A DNA stretch of 64,000 nucleotides from Shewanella chilikensis (GCF_002836945.1 NZ_NIJM01000018.1:1-64000); one strand, 5' to 3'; shown: positions 47,162-55,733, counted from the stretch's first letter. The notes: generated from the sequence alone by a model not told the origin. Numbers and translations are program-made.

Positions 47162-48163
47162 ATGAAACAGATCATACTCACAGGCGACAGACCCACAGGC
47201 AAACTGCATATCGGTCACTATGTCGGTTCACTCAGGCAAAGAGTCCAAGTTCAGGACGAGTTCGATCAGAACGTGATGATTGCCGACTATCAAGCCTTAA
47301 CCGACAACGGCCATAACCCGGCCAAGGTGACCGAAAACATTCTCGAAGTCATGGCCGACTACCTGGCGGCCGGGCTGGATCCTATCAAGACACGTTTTTG
47401 CCTGCAAAGCACACTACCGGCGCTGTCGGAACTCACCTGCATCTACTTGAACTTGGTGACGGTTGCCCGGCTTGAGCGCAATCCCACAGTCAAGGCCGAA
47501 ATTCAGCAAAAAGGTTTTGAGCGCAGCCTCCCGGCGGGTTTTCTGGTCTACCCCGTCAGCCAGACCGCTGATATTACCGCCTTTCGCGCCACTCATGTGC
47601 CAGTGGGTGAAGATCAGTTGCCCATGCTGGAGCAAAGCAATGAAATCGTCCGTCGCTTCAACAATCTGGTGGGGACTGAAGTGCTCAAGGAGTGTCAGGC
47701 TATTCTCAGTGACACAGGCCGCCTGCCTGGGCTCGACGGTAAAGCCAAGATGTCCAAATCCCTTGGCAATACCATAGAACTGGGAATGAGCAGTGACGAA
47801 CTCAAGCAAGCGGTGTTTTCCATGTATACGGATCCCAACCATCTGAGGGTAGAAGATCCGGGCAGAGTCGAGGGCAATACGGTATTCAGTTATCTCGATG
47901 CTTTCCACCCGGACAAGGCGCTGGTAGCCGAGCTCAAGGCCCATTATCGCCGAGGAGGCCTCGGGGATATGAAGTGCAAACGGATACTCAACGACTGCCT
48001 GCAGGAGTTACTCGCGCCCATGCGTGAACGGCGCAGTCAGGCTATGGCAGACAAGGGGCAACTGCTGGCGATACTGCAGCGGGGCACGGAAGAAGCCAGA
48101 GCCATCAGTGATGCTGTACTGCAAGATGTCAAAGCCGCCATGGGGCTTAATCTATTTCGCTAA
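47162..48163 (+). CDS. trpS2: Tryptophanyl-tRNA synthetase, type II
   Basis: A 333-residue class Ic synthetase charging tRNA-Trp. HIGH is at H16 ([17 protein letters not shown]) and KMSKS at K196. The sequence is not of the E. coli TrpS type (which has TIGN instead of HIGH) but follows the TrpRS II group, including Deinococcus TrpRS II (shared [15 protein letters not shown] and DPGRVEGN segments). Such enzymes are often second copies, some tolerant of indolmycin-type inhibitors. The ribosome site AAGGAG lies 8 bp upstream. Its leader appears to hold a tryptophan attenuator. Whether a second trpS exists elsewhere cannot be seen here. Confidence 0.92.
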   Translation: MKQIILTGDRPTGKLHIGHYVGSLRQRVQVQDEFDQNVMIADYQALTDNGHNPAKVTENILEVMADYLAAGLDPIKTRFCLQSTLPALSELTCIYLNLVTVARLERNPTVKAEIQQKGFERSLPAGFLVYPVSQTADITAFRATHVPVGEDQLPMLEQSNEIVRRFNNLVGTEVLKECQAILSDTGRLPGLDGKAKMSKSLGNTIELGMSSDELKQAVFSMYTDPNHLRVEDPGRVEGNTVFSYLDAFHPDKALVAELKAHYRRGGLGDMKCKRILNDCLQELLAPMRERRSQAMADKGQLLAILQRGTEEARAISDAVLQDVKAAMGLNLFR

Positions 48164-48567
48164 CCAATGGGTCACTCAGCTGTACTAGCTCAGCCCAAGG
48201 GGCCATAAGCCCGCCCCTTGGCTGAGCCTCTCGCAGCGCAATCGGTCGGACTTTTCGCCGGCCGGCATTGCCCGCCAAGATGCAACACACTGTCACCGTC
48301 TGAGTGACTAATCCTGGCATACCAACAGAGTTAGAATAGTCACATACAGCGAGATCCCCTCTGTAATACCCCTTAAAGGCGTTAAATCCACTTGGCCTTA
48401 ACCAACTGAATCTAACCACCTCATTTGCTTACCCCAAACAAGGCTCGGTTTGCATTCGATTTGGCACAGGTAAATAGTTCTATTTATTCAGAAAAATGCC
48501 TTTATGGCGACATTGTTATGATTTTACGGATTTAAACTGCCGACATCATTCGAGAGGCAGAAACGAG
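48164..48567. other. Intergenic region with a long hairpin
   Basis: Shortly after trpS2, GCTCAGCCCAAGGGG (48188-48202) pairs with a CCCCTTGGCTGAGC arm ending near 48226, with one bulged C. No T-run follows, so it may be a 3' stabilising or pause structure. The remaining 340 bp hold no gene I can support; 48465-48490 is AT-rich and may carry the promoter of the PagL-like gene. Confidence 0.5.
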
Positions 48568-49125
48568 ATGAAACACTCACAGAAACGATTCCCCTTGCTG
48601 GCACTCATGCTCAGCTTGATATTGCCGGGCTCTATATTGCCGGGAGATGCCAACGCCGCCGAACAGGGCGTGGCAATCAACTATATCCATGGCGAAGGCC
48701 AGGCCAACGGTATCAAACTGGCTTATCAGCTGTATCTGGATACCCTGACACCTATCAGTGAAGATTTGGAACTGACCCTGGAAGCCAGTATTAACTTTTG
48801 GGAATATGGCGAAAATAACCAGCATGATGTCAATCATGTGCTGGCCATGTCACCCATATTGAGATATCCGCTGATGAGGGGGCAGTGGCTGGACTTTTAT
48901 CTGGAGGCCGGGATCGGCTTTGCCCTCTTGGATGACAGCCAATTTGCCGGTAAGGATGTCGGCTCACACTATCAGTTTGAAGACAGATTGGGCTTTGCCT
49001 TCAAATTTGGCCGGGAGCGCAAACAGACTGTCTCCATCACCTACCTGCATTATTCCAATGCCGGCCTCAGCAAGCCCAACCCTGGGCTCGACTTTGTCAA
49101 CCTGGCCTACAGCTACCGTTTCTAA
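48568..49125 (+). CDS. pagL: PagL-like lipid A 3-O-deacylase
   Basis: A 185-residue outer-membrane barrel with a signal peptide (about 1-31, cut near ANA-AEQG) and a terminal AYSYRF. The PagL active-site region is visible: H161 and S163 in HYSNAGLSKPNPGLD match the His and Ser of the family's His-Ser-Glu set. The position of the catalytic Glu is filled by D175. PagL removes the 3-position acyl chain of lipid A. The Glu-to-Asp change leaves activity uncertain. I start at 48568 with GAGG about 10 bp upstream. Confidence 0.82.
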   Translation: MKHSQKRFPLLALMLSLILPGSILPGDANAAEQGVAINYIHGEGQANGIKLAYQLYLDTLTPISEDLELTLEASINFWEYGENNQHDVNHVLAMSPILRYPLMRGQWLDFYLEAGIGFALLDDSQFAGKDVGSHYQFEDRLGFAFKFGRERKQTVSITYLHYSNAGLSKPNPGLDFVNLAYSYRF

Positions 49126-49149
49126 CCCCTTTTTAGGGAATCGGGCCAA

Positions 49150-49407
49150 TCAATTTAGCGGATGATTGGCCCGAAAATAGGCCCACTCTTCCACAATGCT
49201 GCCATCCGGCAGGTGACAATAGCCTATTGTGCCCTTTTGTTCCTGAACCAGCTGCAGCCTACCGCCGGATTCGACACAAAATACCGCTGCCGGATTAGGG
49301 CTTCCCACAGCATCTTTCAGACTCTCGGGCTCGGTTTTTGCCGCCTCTTCAGAGCAGCCCCCCAACAACAACAGAGTGCCCACAGTCATTACCGTTAATA
49401 CTCGCAT
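49150..49407 (-). CDS. DUF333 domain lipoprotein
   Basis: An 85-residue lipoprotein with lipobox LLGGC (Cys18). The DUF333 domain follows: NPAAVFCVESGGRL (about 38-51), GYCHLPDGSIVEEWAYFRANHP (about 61-82). Family members include E. coli YoaF and HslJ-linked proteins, without a firm function. It is convergent with the PagL-like gene, 24 bp apart. Confidence 0.85.
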   Translation of the reverse strand: MRVLTVMTVGTLLLLGGCSEEAAKTEPESLKDAVGSPNPAAVFCVESGGRLQLVQEQKGTIGYCHLPDGSIVEEWAYFRANHPLN

Positions 49408-49723
49408 CTTGGCTCCTTACTCAGTCCCTTGGGCGCGCTCAATTGCAGCCAAAGATTGTCCGCGGTCAGCACTCCCCCTCTTCAGGCTACAAAGGCACGA
49501 ACAATTTATCCAAGTTAATAAATTGAAAATGATAAATATTGTTAAAAACGAGCAGCAGTTTTTGCCAGGCAGATCGTGATTTTTCCAATTTGATCAGGCT
49601 TGTTTTTTGGTGTTTGACAGTAAAGCGGGTAAAGTGTCGCGGTTATCACCTTTTTTGATACAAGGCATTAGCCTGCAATTGATAAAAGACCTACAAACAT
49701 AATAATACAGACAAGGGAAGAGT
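49408..49723. other. Intergenic region before the POT-like transporter
   Basis: An AT-rich spacer between divergent genes. TTGACA occurs at 49614-49619, but I could not find a matching -10 at the usual spacing. No gene, terminator or repeat is seen. Confidence 0.4.
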
Positions 49724-51259
49724 ATGAGCGACTCCAACTCCTGTGCGGGCAATGACCTGCGCGAAGTCAAGCAACTGGGAATGTGGGCCTCCATCGCCAG
49801 TTTAAGCTATATCTTCTGGCTGGTCGGCGGCATGGAACTGGTTGAACGTATCGCCTACTACGGCGTTAAGGCCAGTGCCGGACTCTATGCCAAGGCACCG
49901 GCTTCCGAAGGTGGCCTAGGTATCAGCCTCAGCGATTACGGTATCATTATTTCAGTCTGGGCCTTACTGCAGACCTTTGTGCCGGTATTTACCGGCGGGA
50001 TCTCAGATAGGGTCGGCTACAAAGAGACCATCTTTGCCTCAACCATTATCAAGATCTGTGGCTACCTCTGTATGGCCTTCTTCCCCAGCTTCTGGGGCTT
50101 TTTGTTCGGCGCCATGTTGCTGGCAGCCGGTACCGGCATCTTCAAGCCCGGCATCCAGGGGACGCTGGTGCTGTCCACCAACCGTAACAACACCTCCATG
50201 GCCTGGGGTATCTTCTATCAGGTGGTGAATATCGGTGGCTTCCTTGGCCCCTTGGTGGCAGTGCATATGCGGCAGCTGTCCTGGGACAATGTGTTCTACG
50301 CCTGCGCCGCCATTATCTCGCTCAACTTCCTGTTCCTGCTGACTTACAAAGAGCCGGGTAAAGAGCAACGTCTGGAGCGGCAACGTAAGATCAAATCCGG
50401 CGAACTCAAGCAGGAAATGCTTTGGAAAGATGCCTGGAGCGAGCTGAAAAAGCCGGTAGTCATCTACTATATGCTGGTGTTCTCCGGCTTCTGGTTCCTG
50501 TTCAACTCCCTGTTTGACGTGCTGCCTATTCATATCGCCGAATGGGTGGATACCAGCGTGATTGTCACCAGCCTGTTTGGCCCTGAAGGCACCAGTAATG
50601 GCATACTGCAATTCTGGCTCGGGCTGAACAACGAAGGCACCAAGGTGATGCCGGAAGGCATGCTCAACCTCAACGCGGGTCTGATTATGACCAGCTGCTT
50701 CCTGATAGCCGCCCTGACCGCCAAGTACCGCATCACCAGCGCCATGTTGGCCGGCTGTCTGCTGTCTATATTTGCCTTTGTGTTGATTGGCGCCACCCAT
50801 GCGGCCTGGTTTATAGTGTTGGCTATCGCCATGTTCTCCCTCGGCGAAATGATGATAAGCCCAAAAAAGAACGAGTTTATGGGCAATATCGCCCCCGAAG
50901 GCAAGAAGGCCATGTACCTCGGCTTTGTGATGTTGCCACAGGGCATTGGCTGGGGCCTGGAAGGCTATTTCGGCCCCAAACTTTATGAAATTTTTGCCTC
51001 CAAAGAGATCTTCTCTCGTGAGATGCTGCTGGATAAGGGCATGTCACAGACCGATGTGGCCGCCATTCCGCAGGGGGAAGCCTTTCATAAACTGGTTGAG
51101 TTCACCGGCCAAAGTGGCCGCGAGCTGACAGAAATCCTCTACCAGAGCCACAATATAGGTATGGCCTGGTACATCATAGGCGCCATAGGCACCATTTCCG
51201 CCGTCGGCATCTATATCTACGGTAAGTGGCTGCTGAGAATGCAACAAGCCCAAGCCTAA
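49724..51259 (+). CDS. MFS transporter, POT/peptide-transporter-like
   Basis: A 511-residue major-facilitator transporter with about 12-14 helices. The N-terminal motif MELVERIAYYGVKA (about residues 37-50) resembles the ExxER-F/Y-x-YYG signature of proton-coupled oligopeptide transporters. GTGIFKPGIQG (about 138-148) is a further POT-like segment. An insertion of roughly 75 residues after helix 8 (GPEGTSNGILQFWLG...) is unusual. The substrate is not known. A terminator follows at 51265. Confidence 0.82.
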   Translation: MSDSNSCAGNDLREVKQLGMWASIASLSYIFWLVGGMELVERIAYYGVKASAGLYAKAPASEGGLGISLSDYGIIISVWALLQTFVPVFTGGISDRVGYKETIFASTIIKICGYLCMAFFPSFWGFLFGAMLLAAGTGIFKPGIQGTLVLSTNRNNTSMAWGIFYQVVNIGGFLGPLVAVHMRQLSWDNVFYACAAIISLNFLFLLTYKEPGKEQRLERQRKIKSGELKQEMLWKDAWSELKKPVVIYYMLVFSGFWFLFNSLFDVLPIHIAEWVDTSVIVTSLFGPEGTSNGILQFWLGLNNEGTKVMPEGMLNLNAGLIMTSCFLIAALTAKYRITSAMLAGCLLSIFAFVLIGATHAAWFIVLAIAMFSLGEMMISPKKNEFMGNIAPEGKKAMYLGFVMLPQGIGWGLEGYFGPKLYEIFASKEIFSREMLLDKGMSQTDVAAIPQGEAFHKLVEFTGQSGRELTEILYQSHNIGMAWYIIGAIGTISAVGIYIYGKWLLRMQQAQA

Positions 51260-51264
51260 TTGGA

Positions 51265-51289
51265 AACGCCACCTTAGGGTGGCGTTTTT
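51265..51289 (+). terminator. Intrinsic terminator of the transporter gene
   Basis: AACGCCACC-TTAG-GGTGGCGTT followed by TTTAT. The 9-bp stem is perfect. Confidence 0.88.
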
Positions 51290-51396
51290 ATATATTGATT
51301 GTAAATGAGAGCTTGATCCCGCCAAGGGAACGGGCCAAATCCTATGCTTAAAATAGCCATAAATAGAATGCAACCATTTGTATCCAAGGAAGTTTT

Positions 51397-52479
51397 ATGC
51401 TTTTTAACCATCGTCTTCACCGACAGATAGATTCATTGAAACAACGACTCGAGGAACAGGGCCAGCAGCACCAGGCGACACTGGAGCAACTGCAGCTGCA
51501 ACTGGGGCAGCTCAAACAGGAAAGGGACCAGGCACTGGCGCAAAACCGCGACTTCGCCGCCATGCTGGCCTGCCAGAACCAGGGGGGGCTCATGTTGCAA
51601 TCGGTACGCGAGGCCATGGCCGAAGACGCCGGACATCTGCTTGAGGAGCAGAGCAAACTGCAGCAGCTCAACGCCCTGTTCGAGCAAACCCGCAGCGCGG
51701 TTGCCAGGCTGGGAGAGCGAGCCCATCTGCTCAGTTCACAGTCACAGCATAGCCTGAGCACTGTGGCGCAGCTGGATACCAGTACCCAAAGCATCAGCCA
51801 GTTTGTCAGCGCCATTCAGGGTATTTCGGCACAGACCAACCTGTTGGCGCTCAATGCCGCCATCGAAGCCGCCCGCGCCGGAGAGGCAGGTCGCGGCTTT
51901 GCCGTGGTGGCCGATGAAGTCCGGCAGTTGGCGGCCAAGGCCAGTGACGCCAGCCAACAGATAGAGCAGTTGGTGCAACAGATCATCACTCAGTCGGAAA
52001 GCATACGAACCCTGACAGATGACAACCAAGGCTGCGCCGATGAAGTGGCCAGCTCAGCGGTGCAGATAGACACTGTGGTCACTCAGGTGTTGGCGCAATC
52101 GGCGCAGATGCAGCAGGTGATCAGCCATGCCGCGACAGTGTCTTTCCTCAACACCACCAAGCTCGATCATGCGGTATGGAAGCAGAATATCTATGAACTG
52201 CTGCAAAACCAGTGTTTTGATCAGCCGGTAAACAGCCACCATGACTGCCGTTTGGGTAAGTGGTACTACGAAGGACAAGGCGCCAGCCTCTATAGCTCAC
52301 TCCCGGGTTTCCGCGAGTTGGAAGCGCCGCATGCATTGGTGCACGAGAGTGGCCGCCTGGCGCTGGAGCACGCCGCTGCCGGCGACACCACAGAGCAGGT
52401 GATGGCGCTGCAACGGATGGAAGATGCCAGTATGCAGGTGGTGCAGGCCATAGATAGCATTATCGCCGCAGTTCAGTAG
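51397..52479 (+). CDS. Soluble chemoreceptor with C-terminal CZB domain
   Basis: A 360-residue cytoplasmic receptor without membrane helices. It has an N-terminal Gln-rich coiled coil (about 1-75), a short signalling hairpin with [20 protein letters not shown] (about residues 137-156) and a CZB domain (about 248-345). CZB ligand residues are seen in [11 protein letters not shown] (H), [20 protein letters not shown] (C and H) and APHALVH. CZB domains bind zinc and report on oxidants such as hypochlorite in other receptors. The receptor lacks the long kinase-adaptor arm of classical MCPs. Confidence 0.88.
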   Translation: MLFNHRLHRQIDSLKQRLEEQGQQHQATLEQLQLQLGQLKQERDQALAQNRDFAAMLACQNQGGLMLQSVREAMAEDAGHLLEEQSKLQQLNALFEQTRSAVARLGERAHLLSSQSQHSLSTVAQLDTSTQSISQFVSAIQGISAQTNLLALNAAIEAARAGEAGRGFAVVADEVRQLAAKASDASQQIEQLVQQIITQSESIRTLTDDNQGCADEVASSAVQIDTVVTQVLAQSAQMQQVISHAATVSFLNTTKLDHAVWKQNIYELLQNQCFDQPVNSHHDCRLGKWYYEGQGASLYSSLPGFRELEAPHALVHESGRLALEHAAAGDTTEQVMALQRMEDASMQVVQAIDSIIAAVQ

Positions 52480-52494
52480 CCGTCAGTAAAATCG

Positions 52495-53208
52495 TCAGTA
52501 AGCGACCGACTCCACCTCTTCCCGGGTCAACTCTCTGGCTTCGCCCTCGGCCAGAGAGTCATCCAACACTATCTGACCTATCTGGCTGCGATGCAGCGCC
52601 AGCACAGGGTTACGAAAGCGGCCGAACATGCGTTTTATCTGGTGATACTTGCCTTCCGTGAGTATCACCTCGGCCTCATGGCTTGCCAAAATTCTCAGTT
52701 CGGCCGGCGCTGTAATGACGTTTTCAAACTCAAAGAAAAATCCGTCCCTGAAAGCCTCGATATAAGTGTCATCCAGCGGATTGGCCAGACGCACCCGATA
52801 ACGCTTGGCCTTACTCGATGAAGGCAGGGTCAACGCCTGGGTCCAGCGGCTGTCATTACTGAGCAGCACCAACCCGGTACTCTGCTTATCCAGGCGGCCG
52901 GCGATATGCAGCCCCGGCACCAATGCCGCCGGGGGCAGGCAGTCGAGTACGGTTTTATGCTCGGGATCTTGAGTGGCACTCACTACTCCGGCAGGCTTGT
53001 TCAGCATCCAATAGACAGGGTTTTGCCGCTGCAGCCATTGCTCATCGAAACGAATATGACTGAACTCATGGATAAGCCTGTCTGCGGCAAACACCTGCTC
53101 GTCATCGAGCCAAACCCTGCCATCGACAAGCAATTGCCTGGCCTGTTTGCGGGGAATATTCAGTTGCCCAGCGAGAAACCTGTCCAGCCGCCCCCTCTTA
53201 CTGCGCAT
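52495..53208 (-). CDS. rsuA: RsuA-like 16S rRNA pseudouridine synthase
   Basis: A 237-residue RsuA/RluB family enzyme. An S4 RNA-binding domain (about 7-52, RLDRFLAGQLNIPRKQARQLL) precedes the catalytic domain with the active-site Asp in GRLDKQSTGLVLLS (about residues 103-116). The C-terminal EGKYHQIKRMFG motif is at about 184-195. RsuA modifies U516 of 16S rRNA. The gene overlaps the SufR-like regulator gene by 11 bp, so the two are co-transcribed, an unexpected pairing. Confidence 0.9.
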   Translation of the reverse strand: MRSKRGRLDRFLAGQLNIPRKQARQLLVDGRVWLDDEQVFAADRLIHEFSHIRFDEQWLQRQNPVYWMLNKPAGVVSATQDPEHKTVLDCLPPAALVPGLHIAGRLDKQSTGLVLLSNDSRWTQALTLPSSSKAKRYRVRLANPLDDTYIEAFRDGFFFEFENVITAPAELRILASHEAEVILTEGKYHQIKRMFGRFRNPVLALHRSQIGQIVLDDSLAEGEARELTREEVESVAY

Positions 53209-53836
53209 CGTTTAAAGTACCTTTAGCTTCAATCCGATAAGCACAGCGACGTGAGCCATCCAGCATGTGTTCGCGGCGACTGACTTCCACCTCAGGCCCC
53301 AGCAGCTGCCGGAACAATGCCAGCTCAGAGCGACAAAAGTTCTGGCAACTCGTGGCCGCCGCACAAATAGGACAATGGTTTTCCAGCAGCCAAAAGCCGG
53401 TACTGTCCACTTCAATCTGCGCCATATAGCCTTCACGGCTTCGGATCTCGGCCAGGCATTCCAGCTTATCGGCAAGGGAAGCGGCAGCGGCCATCTGGCT
53501 CGAATAGCTCTCGAGGCTTTGCTGCTCTCTGTGACTGATGAGTTTATCCAAGCCCTCGTCACCAAAGACCTGACGCACTGAAGTTATCAGCTGTAGGCTC
53601 AGCTCATCGTGACGGTCGGCAAACAGCGAGCGACTCTGCTCGGTCAGCGTCCAATAACGTGCAGGTCTGCCGCGGCCTTCGGCCCTGTCTTCGGTCCGCA
53701 CCAGCCCCTCGGCTTCAAGGGCTTGCAGATGTTGACGTACCCCCATACTGGTCAGCCCCAGCTCTGCGGCCAGGCTTTGGGCCGTCTGGGCTCCGTTCAA
53801 CTTGAGAATATCGACTATCTTGTCTGTGGTCTTCAT
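53198..53836 (-). CDS. SufR-like HTH regulator with cysteine cluster
   Basis: A 212-residue regulator. The winged HTH (about residues 4-75: GAQTAQSLAAELGLTSMGVRQHL, then GRGRPARYWTLT) is of the DeoR/SufR type. A C-terminal cluster reads NHCPICAAATSC, then FCRSELALFRQLLG, with a further Cys in SRRCAYRI. Actinobacterial and cyanobacterial SufR have a similar Cys-rich C-terminus that holds an Fe-S cluster, so redox or iron sensing is likely by inference. Start at 53836 with GGAGG upstream; a longer frame to 53878 lacks a site. It is divergent from an FMN reductase gene. Confidence 0.82.
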   Translation of the reverse strand: MKTTDKIVDILKLNGAQTAQSLAAELGLTSMGVRQHLQALEAEGLVRTEDRAEGRGRPARYWTLTEQSRSLFADRHDELSLQLITSVRQVFGDEGLDKLISHREQQSLESYSSQMAAAASLADKLECLAEIRSREGYMAQIEVDSTGFWLLENHCPICAAATSCQNFCRSELALFRQLLGPEVEVSRREHMLDGSRRCAYRIEAKGTLNDAQ

Positions 53837-53886
53837 GGTACCTCCAGCGCTGATTATGCCCGGATCAGGACGCCGCATCCAGAATA

Positions 53887-53971
53887 AATAAACTTTTTTG
53901 TTTATTTTATCTTTACATCATTAAGTAAAGCACATACCTTATAAAATAATAAATAAACAAAAAGGTTTACT
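53887..53971. promoter_or_regulatory. Operator-like palindromes between the SufR-like and FMN reductase genes
   Basis: Two copies of AATAAAC-N6-GTTTAYT lie at 53887-53906 (perfect) and 53952-53971, with centres 65 bp apart. A further palindrome CTTTAC-N8-GTAAAG lies between them at 53911-53930. The second site overlaps the ribosome site of the FMN reductase gene (AAGG, 53962-53965). They are good candidates for binding by the divergent SufR-like protein. Confidence 0.65.
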
Positions 53972-53975
53972 TAAA

Positions 53976-54578
53976 ATGAAATACCTAGTCGTCAGCGCCA
54001 GCCAACGTTTCCAATCCCAGAGTGCCAAGGTCGCAGAATTCATCACCCGGGAAATAAAGACCAAGCAACTCGCAGAGGCGGAGCATTTGGAGCTCTGCGG
54101 TTTCAATCTTCCCTTCTGGGATGGTGAGCAACAAAACAAGGGCGCCGACTGGCAACGGATAGAAGCCAAGGTGACTGAGGCCGATGCTCTGGTGCTTATC
54201 ACTCCGGAATGGGGCGGCATGGCGACACCTTTGCTGAAGAACTTTCTGCTGATGTGTGACAGCCAACATACGGCCCATAAGCCAGTGCTACTGGTTGCGG
54301 TTGTCTCAGGCATAAGCGGCGCCTATCCCATCAGTGAATTGAGAATGAACGCCATGAAAAACAACAAACTGGTGGCCGTTCCGGATCATTTGATCGTCCG
54401 CGATGTCGAGAAAATGCTCAACCCCGAATGCGACAGCATCCGCGATGCCAGATTAAGAGAAAGGATCAGCTATAGCCTGCATATGTTGGCCCAGTATGCA
54501 GCCGCACTGGCACAGATACGTTTTGCCCACAGGGACGCCCCCTTTCCCAAACAACAGGAATATTGCTACGGCATGTAA
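53976..54578 (+). CDS. NADPH-dependent FMN reductase family protein
   Basis: A 200-residue flavodoxin-fold enzyme of the NADPH-dependent FMN reductase family. It has the phosphate-binding N-terminal VVSASQRFQSQSAK and the TPEWGGMATPLLKNFL (about residues 75-90) flavin/active-site loop (SPEY-type). The substrate is unknown; relatives reduce FMN, chromate or quinones. It is divergent from the SufR-like regulator and probably controlled by it. A VOC protein gene follows after 42 bp. Confidence 0.85.
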   Translation: MKYLVVSASQRFQSQSAKVAEFITREIKTKQLAEAEHLELCGFNLPFWDGEQQNKGADWQRIEAKVTEADALVLITPEWGGMATPLLKNFLLMCDSQHTAHKPVLLVAVVSGISGAYPISELRMNAMKNNKLVAVPDHLIVRDVEKMLNPECDSIRDARLRERISYSLHMLAQYAAALAQIRFAHRDAPFPKQQEYCYGM

Positions 54579-54620
54579 ACAAAAGGCCCAAATAAAGGAC
54601 AAATACCAAGGAGAACGCAA

Positions 54621-55040
54621 ATGATACAACTGGAACACCTGAACCTGGTGGTTGCAGACCTGCCCAAGACCCTGGATTTTTACCGCGCCGCGTTTCCTCA
54701 CTGGCAGATCCGCTGCCAAGGAGAAGGAAGCTGGTATGGCAAGCCACGAAAATGGCTCCACTTCGGTGATGACTATCAATACCTGGCTTTCAGCGATAAT
54801 GGCGAAGGCAATAACCGCGACTTGAGCGGTCATCAACCCGGGCTGGCCCACTTCGCCTTTGTCACTGCTGACATAGACGGGGTGATCGAGCGCCTGCAGG
54901 ACGCTGGCTATAGCATAGATAAAGACGGAGCCGACGAGCCCTGGCGCCGCAATGTGTACTTTATCGACCCGGCCGGGTTTGAAGTGGAGTTTGTCCAGTA
55001 CCTGAGCGATCTGCCAAAACAGCGCAATCGCCCAAGCTAA
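54621..55040 (+). CDS. VOC family (glyoxalase-like) protein
   Basis: A 139-residue vicinal-oxygen-chelate protein with two beta-alpha-beta-beta-beta modules: IQLEHLNLVVADLPKTLDFYR (metal His7), then LAHFAFVTADIDGVIERL (second His) and VYFIDPAGFEVEFVQY with the C-terminal metal Glu. Members act as lyases, dioxygenases or resistance proteins; the substrate is unknown. AAGGAGA precedes the ATG. It is likely co-transcribed with the FMN reductase. Confidence 0.85.
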   Translation: MIQLEHLNLVVADLPKTLDFYRAAFPHWQIRCQGEGSWYGKPRKWLHFGDDYQYLAFSDNGEGNNRDLSGHQPGLAHFAFVTADIDGVIERLQDAGYSIDKDGADEPWRRNVYFIDPAGFEVEFVQYLSDLPKQRNRPS

Positions 55041-55072
55041 GCAAGCTAAGGGCAGTCAAACATAACCTTACA

Positions 55073-55107
55073 GGCTCCCTCACCTTCGCTCACTGGGTGG
55101 GGGAGCC
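55073..55107. terminator. Hairpin between convergent genes
   Basis: GGCTCCCTCACC (55073-55084) pairs with GGTGGGGGAGCC (55096-55107) over 12 bp with one G-U. Neither strand has a strong T-run, so its efficiency as a terminator is uncertain. It separates the VOC gene from dsbI. Confidence 0.5.
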
Positions 55108-55115
55108 GCCTTGAT

Positions 55116-55733
55116 TCACCTCTTGGTAAACAAACTGTATAACCAGCCCAGGGTGACGGCACCCAGCGCCAGGCTGAAAATGCTGTAGGCTATGATGCAA
55201 TAGTCAGCCATATTCATTCCCAGCAGTGACCAATCATCTTCACCACAGCCCCCTGTCGGCGCGAACTCATAGGGTAACCATTCATGCAACGGTAACCCCA
55301 AGGGGAAATGCGGCTCGGTGGAACAAGCGGCACCACCGCCGCCGGTAGCAAAGATATCGCCACCATCCAGCATGTGCGCCGCGGCATGTATCTGTTGCAG
55401 CTCAACTGACCAGAGCATCCCCTGGATCACACCATACCAAGCCAGCGCCAATCCCAAGACCTTGAGCCATTGACTGGAAGGCTTAATCGCCATGGCAATA
55501 CCGGCAATCAAGATACAGCACTGACTAAAACGAATATAAACACAGAGCTCACAGGGATCCATCGCCAAGAACCACTGGAAATACCCCATTGCCGACAACA
55601 ACAGAAACAGCGCAGCTCCAGCCATCAGCAACCACACACCTCTCTGGGCCTGCCAGCGGCCCAGGGCTAATAAAGGAGCCTGTTTAAACTCCCCAAACAA
55701 ACGGCTAACAAGATTCATCTGCATTATCCTCAC
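55116..55733 (-). CDS. dsbI: DsbB-type quinone:disulfide oxidoreductase DsbI
   Basis: A 205-residue inner-membrane protein with four helices and two periplasmic loops. Loop 1 holds DPCELCVY (about residues 59-66), the CxxC that passes electrons to quinone. Loop 2 holds AACSTEP and GGCGEDDW, giving the second Cys pair, as in DsbB/DsbI. It reoxidises DsbL. The stop/start regions of dsbL and dsbI overlap by 4 bp. In uropathogenic E. coli the DsbL/DsbI pair serves AssT, whose gene is divergent here. Confidence 0.9.
   Translation of the reverse strand: MRIMQMNLVSRLFGEFKQAPLLALGRWQAQRGVWLLMAGAALFLLLSAMGYFQWFLAMDPCELCVYIRFSQCCILIAGIAMAIKPSSQWLKVLGLALAWYGVIQGMLWSVELQQIHAAAHMLDGGDIFATGGGGAACSTEPHFPLGLPLHEWLPYEFAPTGGCGEDDWSLLGMNMADYCIIAYSIFSLALGAVTLGWLYSLFTKR

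Noticed and set aside
48188..48226. Long hairpin after trpS2 as an intrinsic terminator
   Set aside because: The stem is strong but no T-run follows on either strand, so I describe it only as a hairpin.
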